The notes under the pieces: generated by a model
What the model was told of the DNA's origin: nothing
Databases searched by the model: none
What the model saw: only the letters and a program-made list of their open reading frames with translations
Position numbers and translations under genes: made by a program
Assembly (NCBI RefSeq): GCF_900101175.1
Contig: NZ_FNFQ01000006.1
Span: 1 to 64,000 of the forward strand
Source: Stenotrophomonas pavanii
GTDB lineage: Bacteria; Pseudomonadota; Gammaproteobacteria; Xanthomonadales; Xanthomonadaceae
Length of the DNA: 64,000 nt
Direction: 5' to 3'
In this document: piece after piece, positions 59,329 to 64,000 of the stretch
Numbering within the stretch: position 1 is the stretch's first letter
How the letters are laid out: every line of letters begins with the position of its first letter

Positions 59329-60062
59329 ATCTCGAAGTGGACCATGTCGCGGTTCGCGCCGGTGCGGCCCATCTCGGCGATCTGCTCGCCTGCCTTCACG
59401 CTCTGCCCTTCGTTCACCAGGCGCTTGCGGTTGTGGCCATAGGCCGACAGCCACTGGTCGCTGTGCTTGATGATGATCAGCTCGCCGTAGCCGACCAGGC
59501 CGGCGCCGGAGTACACCACCACACCGTTGGCGGCGGCCTTGACCGGCTGGCCGCTGGTACCGGCGATGTCCACGCCCTGCTTGGTCGCATCGCCGGCAAC
59601 GTAGCGGCCGACGATGGCGCCATCGGCCGGCCAGCGCCAGGCGATATTGCTCTTCACCGGACCGGCCGGTGCCGGGGTCGGCGCAGTACTGCCAGCGCTG
59701 CTGCCACCCGGGCGCGGCGCAGTGACCACCGTGGTCGGCGCACGACCACCGCCCGCACCCGGCGGATACAGGCGGATCACCTGGCCCGGGTAGATGGTCG
59801 AAGGATTGTCCAGGCTGTTCCACGCGATCAGGTCGGCCGGCGTGATGTCATGGATGCGGGCCAGCGCATAGATGGTGTCGCCTTTGCGCACCACCACGGT
59901 CTGCCCGGGCTTGGGCACCGAGGTCTTCGGCGTGGTCACCGCACCGCCGGCACTGCCGCCGCCCGGGCGGACCACGGTGGCGGTGCCGCAGGCGGCCAGG
60001 GTGGAAACCAGCAACGCCAGCGCGCCGATGCGCACTCCCTTGCTCAGACGATCAGGACTCAT
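59277..60062 (-). CDS. nlpD: NlpD-like LysM/M23 lipoprotein
   Basis: Outer-membrane lipoprotein that activates the cell-division amidase. With the ATG at 60062 (overlapping the yqaA stop by 4 bp) it has 261 residues: lipobox LAAC (Cys25), LysM domain (about 55-98, VVVRKGDTIYALARIHDITPADLIAWN) and a C-terminal M23 domain (about 160-255). The zinc ligands are degenerate: GVDIAG lacks the preceding His and the HxH motif reads MVHFE, as in E. coli NlpD, so it should act as activator, not enzyme. No rpoS gene follows; tandem repeats do. Confidence 0.92.
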   Translation of the reverse strand: MSPDRLSKGVRIGALALLVSTLAACGTATVVRPGGGSAGGAVTTPKTSVPKPGQTVVVRKGDTIYALARIHDITPADLIAWNSLDNPSTIYPGQVIRLYPPGAGGGRAPTTVVTAPRPGGSSAGSTAPTPAPAGPVKSNIAWRWPADGAIVGRYVAGDATKQGVDIAGTSGQPVKAAANGVVVYSGAGLVGYGELIIIKHSDQWLSAYGHNRKRLVNEGQSVKAGEQIAEMGRTGANRDMVHFEIRYNGKPVDPQQYLPAR

Positions 60063-60673
60063 GCGAACTTCGACCTCCATACAAGCCAGGCGATCAGCAC
60101 CACCACCAGCGCGGTGGCAATCCAGCCCAGCGGTTCAATCCAGCGACGCAATGCCGCTTCGGCACGCGCACCACCGATACGGATCACCGCAGCCAGCACG
60201 AACACGCGCTTGCCGCGACCGATCAGCATGCTCAACAGATACTGCGGCATCGGCACGCCGACGATACCCGATGCCCACGTGAAGACCTTCATCGGGATCG
60301 GCATGAAGCCGCCCAGCACCAGGAAGGTGAACACCGCCCACGGCGATTCGGCCATCTTCGCCTGCACGGTGGTAATGCCCTGTTCGATCGCAGGCAACAT
60401 GCCCAGCGCTTCGAACAGTGGCTTGATCGCCTCGAAGGCGTAATGCCCCAGCGCGTAGCCGACCAGTGCGCCGACCATCGAGCCCGCCAGGCTGAGGGTG
60501 GCGAACCACCAGCCCCGCTTGGGCTGGGCCACGCACATCGGCGCCAGCATCACCTCCGGCATCACCGGGAAGATGATGGCTTCGAAGAAACTCAACACCG
60601 TCAGGTAGGTCGGCGCGCGTTCGTGCGCCGCCCACTTCATCGCCCGCTCGTACAGCGGCCCGAAAATCTTCAT
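60059..60673 (-). CDS. YqaA/DedA-family membrane protein
   Basis: A 204-residue inner-membrane protein with four to five helices. Pattern LSFFEAIIFPVMPEVMLAPM near the N-terminus, GSMVGALVGYALGHYAFEA and FTFLVLGGFMPIPMKVFTWASGIVG are characteristic of the YqaA branch of the SNARE-associated/DedA superfamily, some members of which move undecaprenyl phosphate or phospholipids. Overlaps nlpD and follows pcm by 18 bp. Confidence 0.9.
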   Translation of the reverse strand: MKIFGPLYERAMKWAAHERAPTYLTVLSFFEAIIFPVMPEVMLAPMCVAQPKRGWWFATLSLAGSMVGALVGYALGHYAFEAIKPLFEALGMLPAIEQGITTVQAKMAESPWAVFTFLVLGGFMPIPMKVFTWASGIVGVPMPQYLLSMLIGRGKRVFVLAAVIRIGGARAEAALRRWIEPLGWIATALVVVLIAWLVWRSKFA

Positions 60674-60691
60674 GCAACCCTGCTCCGTGGA

Positions 60692-61369
60692 TTAGTCGAG
60701 CATGCCAGACAGCAGCGGCACGAACGTGACCGGCGCCAGCACGCGTTGTTCGATGCTGCCATCGGGTTTGCGGTCCAGCTGCACCAGCGACTGCCCGCCC
60801 GGGCCACCGACCGGTGCGACCAGACGCCCGCCTTCGGCCAGCTGCCCGACCAGTTCGTCGACCAGCGCCGGCGCCGCGGCAGTGACCACGATGGCATCGA
60901 ACGGACCGTGCTCGGCCCAGCCAGCGCGGCCGTCGTCATGCTTGGTGCGGATGTTCATGCCCAACGCACGGAAGCGCTTGCGCGCCTGGCGCAGCAGGTC
61001 GCCGATCCGTTCCACGGTGTAGACCTCCAGGCCCAGCGCGCCGAGGATGGCGGCCTGGTAGCCGGAACCGGTGCCGACTTCCAGCACCCGCTTCGGCGCG
61101 ACCTGGAGGACCGCCTCGGTCATCCGCGCAACCACCCAGGGCTGCGAGATCGTCTGCCCGTGGCCGATCGGCAGCGCGGTGTCCTCATAGGCACGCGACG
61201 CCAGCGCTTCATCAATGAACAGATGGCGCGGCACCACGCGGATCGCATTCAAGGTGGACTCATCGGCGATGCCGGCCTCGCGCAGGCGGTCGACCAGGCG
61301 GTCACGCACGCGCTGCGAGGTCATGCCGATACCCACGGCCTCCGGCTGCAGTCGCAGGCGCGGACTCAT
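60692..61369 (-). CDS. pcm: protein-L-isoaspartate O-methyltransferase
   Basis: Repairs isoaspartyl damage by SAM-dependent methylation. The 225-residue protein has [33 protein letters not shown] and the SAM loop [14 protein letters not shown]. The ATG at 61369 overlaps the surE stop by 4 bp. The surE-pcm-(yqaA)-nlpD series matches other gammaproteobacteria. Confidence 0.96.
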   Translation of the reverse strand: MSPRLRLQPEAVGIGMTSQRVRDRLVDRLREAGIADESTLNAIRVVPRHLFIDEALASRAYEDTALPIGHGQTISQPWVVARMTEAVLQVAPKRVLEVGTGSGYQAAILGALGLEVYTVERIGDLLRQARKRFRALGMNIRTKHDDGRAGWAEHGPFDAIVVTAAAPALVDELVGQLAEGGRLVAPVGGPGGQSLVQLDRKPDGSIEQRVLAPVTFVPLLSGMLD

Positions 61370-62145
61370 GCCGGCTGGTCCAGCGCGGCGCTGAGGCCGC
61401 CGACCCAGCTGGCCACCTTTTCCAGGGCCTGGTAGCGGGTCAGGTCCACCTGGATCGGCGTGATCGAGATATGGCCGGTGCGCACGGCGTGGAAGTCGGT
61501 ACCGGGGCCGGAGTCCTGCTCGCGGCCGGCCGGGCCGATCCAGTACACCTCGTTGCCGCGCGGATCCTTCTGCGCGATGCAGCCCTCGGCGCGGTGCCGG
61601 TTGCCGAGACGGGTGACCTCGAAGCCCTTCACCTCGCTCCACGGCAGGTCCGGCACGTTGACATTGAGGATGGTGTCGGCCGGCAGCGGATCGGCCTTGA
61701 GCCGGGTGACGATCTCCACCGCCGCGCGCGCCGCGGTTTCGTAGTGCTTCGGATCGTGGTTGCGGCTGACCAGCGACACCGCCACGGCGGGCAGTCCAAG
61801 GAAGCGACCTTCCATCGCTGCCGAGACGGTGCCGGAATAGATCACGTCGTCGCCGAGATTGGCGACATTGTTGATGCCGGACACGACAATGTCGGGCTCG
61901 AACTCAAGCAGGCCGGTCAACGCCAGATGCACGCAGTCGGTCGGTGTACCTGCCACCGAAACGGTGTAATGGTCGATGCGCTTGAGCCGGATCGGCAGGT
62001 CCAGGGTCAGCGAATTGCTGGCACCGGAGCGGTCGCGGTCGGGCGCGACCACCGTGACTTCGTGTCCAGCCTCGCGCAGCACCGAGGCAAGCATCCGGAT
62101 GCCTGCGGCGTCGACGCCATCGTCATTGCTGACCAGGATTCGCAT
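61366..62145 (-). CDS. surE: 5'/3'-nucleotidase SurE
   Basis: Metal-dependent nucleotidase of 259 residues. Metal and phosphate residues are visible in [28 protein letters not shown] and [25 protein letters not shown]. The start at 62145 gives [10 protein letters not shown]; the longer frame lacks family similarity. Overlaps pcm. Confidence 0.97.
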   Translation of the reverse strand: MRILVSNDDGVDAAGIRMLASVLREAGHEVTVVAPDRDRSGASNSLTLDLPIRLKRIDHYTVSVAGTPTDCVHLALTGLLEFEPDIVVSGINNVANLGDDVIYSGTVSAAMEGRFLGLPAVAVSLVSRNHDPKHYETAARAAVEIVTRLKADPLPADTILNVNVPDLPWSEVKGFEVTRLGNRHRAEGCIAQKDPRGNEVYWIGPAGREQDSGPGTDFHAVRTGHISITPIQVDLTRYQALEKVASWVGGLSAALDQPA

Positions 62146-62354
62146 CTTCGATTTAACCGCTTGATTTTCCAAGAATTCGATTCCGTCACCGTGCAGTGTG
62201 GGCGGGACCGTCGCGCTCCCCTGCGGAAGCCGTCGACCCTGCAAGGGCATCGTCTATTGTGCCGCATGCGGGCCGCCGGTCCTACCCTGCCGGCGGTCAC
62301 GACCGGCATCGAACCGTCATAGGCAGACCTGCGCCGGCGGTTTACCCTGTGCGC

Positions 62355-62894
62355 ATGTCGCACCCTGAAGACGAAGATCCCGCCGCGCTGTTCCGTGCGG
62401 CCATCGGCGCAGTGACGCCGCTGCGCAAGGATGCCGAGCCGGCGCCTGCCGCGCCCCGGCCGAAACCACGCGCGCGGATGGCCGAACGTGACGAGGCCGA
62501 GGCAGCCGGCGAGTTCGCCCGGCTGCTGCGCGACAGTACTCCGCTGGAAGCTGGCGACGTGGCCAGCTATCGCCGCGACAACCTGCCGCCGCGCCTGTTC
62601 CAGCGCCTCAAGCGCGGCCAGTACTCGGTGCAGGACGAGCTGGACCTGCACGGTGCCACCGCCGCGCAGGCCGAAGCCCTGCTGCGCCAGTTCCTGCTCG
62701 AAGCGCATGCCCATGAGTATGGCTGCGTGCGCATCATCCATGGGAAGGGACTGCAGTCCGACGGCGGCGCGCCGGTGCTGAAGAACCTGGTCGACCGCCT
62801 GCTGCGGCTGCGCAACGACGTGCTGGCGTTCCATTCGGCGCCGACCGGCCAAGGCGGGACCGGCGCGGTACTGGTGCTGCTGGCACGGCGCTGA
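62355..62894 (+). CDS. Smr-domain endonuclease (SmrA-like)
   Basis: A 179-residue protein whose C-terminal half is a Smr domain: DELDLHGATAAQAEALLRQFL with the LDLHG motif and RIIHGKGLQSDGG with HGKG, both needed for nicking activity in related proteins. The N-terminal half is charged and disordered-looking. Read away from surE with a 209-bp gap. The nucleic-acid target is unknown. Confidence 0.9.
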   Translation: MSHPEDEDPAALFRAAIGAVTPLRKDAEPAPAAPRPKPRARMAERDEAEAAGEFARLLRDSTPLEAGDVASYRRDNLPPRLFQRLKRGQYSVQDELDLHGATAAQAEALLRQFLLEAHAHEYGCVRIIHGKGLQSDGGAPVLKNLVDRLLRLRNDVLAFHSAPTGQGGTGAVLVLLARR

Positions 62895-62917
62895 AAAAAG
62901 GGACGCCGTGTGTCCAG

Positions 62918-63004
62918 GTAGAGTCGACTGTCAGTCGACTGCTCTTCCAGCGGCAAGCGAATACCCCGCGCTGCGCGCGCAAGTCGACTGACAGTCGACT
63001 CTAC
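62918..63004. repeat. SMAG inverted dimer
   Basis: Two near-identical hairpins in opposite orientation: GTAGAGTCGACTGTCAGTCG from 62918, and its inverted partner at 62981-63004. The inner CGCGCTGCGCGCG-type stretch adds another small hairpin. Located between convergent smr and truD, where it may terminate both. Confidence 0.9.
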
Positions 63005-63016
63005 CGCGCGCCCTGC

Positions 63017-64000
63017 TCAGGCCTGCGACGCGTCTTCGACGGGGCCGAGTTCGTGCAGTACGGCAGTGGCGTAGCAGCCCGGCGGCAGCGCGAACGAGAG
63101 TTCAAGTACATCACTGGCCAGCCACTGATGCTGCAGCAATGCCGGGCGCAGGCGCAGCGCGCGCCGTTCCTGCTTCAACCGCGCCTCTTCCAGGCCGGCC
63201 CGCAGCGCCTTCGATTCGTCGTCGTCCAGCGCGGCCAGCTCCAGCGCGCGTGCGGCATCGGCGCTGCGCAGCTCGCCCTCGCCCCACAGCGGCGCGCTGG
63301 GATGGATGTCGAAACGCGCCAGTCGCTCGGCCAGCACATCGGTGTACGGCTCGGGACCGAACACGCTGCGGCTGCCGTCGAGCATCCACACTTCACCCTG
63401 CAGCGGCTGATCCCAGTTGCCCTGCTCCACGCGCGCGGCGAGCACGCGGTTGAACAGCGCCGAACGGGCAGCCGACAGCAACAGCGAACGCTGGTCCTTG
63501 CGCATGCGGCGACCACCGAACATCGCCAGTGCCGCTGGCACGTTGCCGCCATCGCGCCCGAAGCGCTGTTCGCCGAACCAGTTCGGCAGGCCGCGTTCGG
63601 CAATCTGCTGCAGGCGTTCGCTGATTGCGGCGGCATCACCCCGCACCTCGCGCAGCACCAGCCTGAAGCGGTTGCCGGCCAGTGCGCCGCGCTGCAGCTT
63701 GCGGTTGTGCCAGGTCGCGTCGAGCACCTCGATCTCGTCGCTGGCCAAACCGGCCAGGTCCGGTGCGATGCGCTTGGGCAGGTGCACGCTGAAACGCTGG
63801 GTGGTGACCGCGTTGCGATCCTTCATGCCGGCATAGCTCACAGCCATCTCCGGCAGGCCCGCCCACGTGGCCAGCCGCTTGGCCACATGCACGGTGTTGG
63901 CACCGCGCTTGCGGATGTGCAGCAGCAGGTGCTCGCCTTCGCCGGTGGCCTCGAACGCCGGCAACTCGTCCACCTGGAAATCCTCCGGCGTGGTGCGGAT
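63017..64000 (-). CDS. truD: tRNA pseudouridine(13) synthase, partial
   Basis: Pseudouridylates U13 of tRNA-Glu and others. The 5' end lies outside the window: reading upstream of the in-frame GTG at 63973 continues [17 protein letters not shown], which is family sequence. Visible are [17 protein letters not shown], the catalytic Asp in [14 protein letters not shown] and [14 protein letters not shown]. The stop is intact. Upstream partner of surE in many gammaproteobacteria; here smr is inserted between. Confidence 0.96.
   Translation of the reverse strand: MRTTPEDFQVDELPAFEATGEGEHLLLHIRKRGANTVHVAKRLATWAGLPEMAVSYAGMKDRNAVTTQRFSVHLPKRIAPDLAGLASDEIEVLDATWHNRKLQRGALAGNRFRLVLREVRGDAAAISERLQQIAERGLPNWFGEQRFGRDGGNVPAALAMFGGRRMRKDQRSLLLSAARSALFNRVLAARVEQGNWDQPLQGEVWMLDGSRSVFGPEPYTDVLAERLARFDIHPSAPLWGEGELRSADAARALELAALDDDESKALRAGLEEARLKQERRALRLRPALLQHQWLASDVLELSFALPPGCYATAVLHELGPVEDASQA

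Noticed and set aside
59128..59823. Minus-strand frame of 231 codons over nlpD and the tandem repeats
   Set aside because: It is in another frame than nlpD for most of its length and only picks up the nlpD C-terminal peptide from the duplicated unit; not an independent gene.

Overview
The window looks like a chromosomal segment of a Stenotrophomonas species (Xanthomonadaceae), most likely of the S. maltophilia complex. The evidence is the high GC content with strong antisense ORF shadows, many short GTAG-headed hairpins of the type described as SMAG elements in S. maltophilia, a LexA operator of the Xanthomonas type (TTAGTAGTA-N-TACTACTAA), and typical gammaproteobacterial gene order. I see no prophage, insertion sequence, integron or CRISPR array.

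Layout. 1-6.2 kb, minus strand: pgi, panD, panC, panB, folK, pcnB (pantothenate and folate precursors, RNA polyadenylation). 6.2-6.7 kb: tRNA-Glu and a repeat cluster. 6.7-16.1 kb: sugar MFS transporter, fdxA, bamC-like, dapA, then plus-strand gcvR-like, bcp, PIN-PhoH, a lipoprotein, a DUF1275 protein, thiD and a hydrolase. 16.1-17.0 kb: two identical tRNA-Arg genes and a 0.7-kb gene-free zone of nested palindromes. 17-22 kb: LysR/pirin pair, hydrolases, MFS. 22.3-35.5 kb: accessory region with an FNR-box-preceded cytochrome c pair (one is TsdA-like), a TonB receptor with phospholipase C, then convergently PhoD, a second TonB receptor, FecR and a FecI-type sigma factor. 36-42 kb: aceE and a Zur-box-preceded ZnuD-like receptor. 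42-64 kb, almost all minus strand: csrA-alaS-recX-recA-lexA-ubiB-pncC-hflX-hfq-miaA-folP, ftsH-rlmE, nlpD-yqaA-pcm-surE-truD. The last part is core RNA, DNA-repair and quality-control machinery, with yhbY and smr facing the other way.

The most noteworthy items are four. (1) A family of arm-core-arm palindromes: a shared core flanked by inverted arms that differ completely from copy to copy (6408-6507, 6589-6694, 16445-16515, and an expanded 255-bp relative at 16700-16954). (2) A predicted oxygen-regulated TsdA-like cytochrome operon. (3) A phosphoester-scavenging island pairing each secreted phosphoesterase with its own TonB receptor. (4) A 149-bp tandem duplication that copies the 3' end of nlpD twice. 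A probable leaderless lexA transcript with the operator touching the start codon, and a hydrolase ORF that runs through the tRNA-Arg promoter, are also worth checking.
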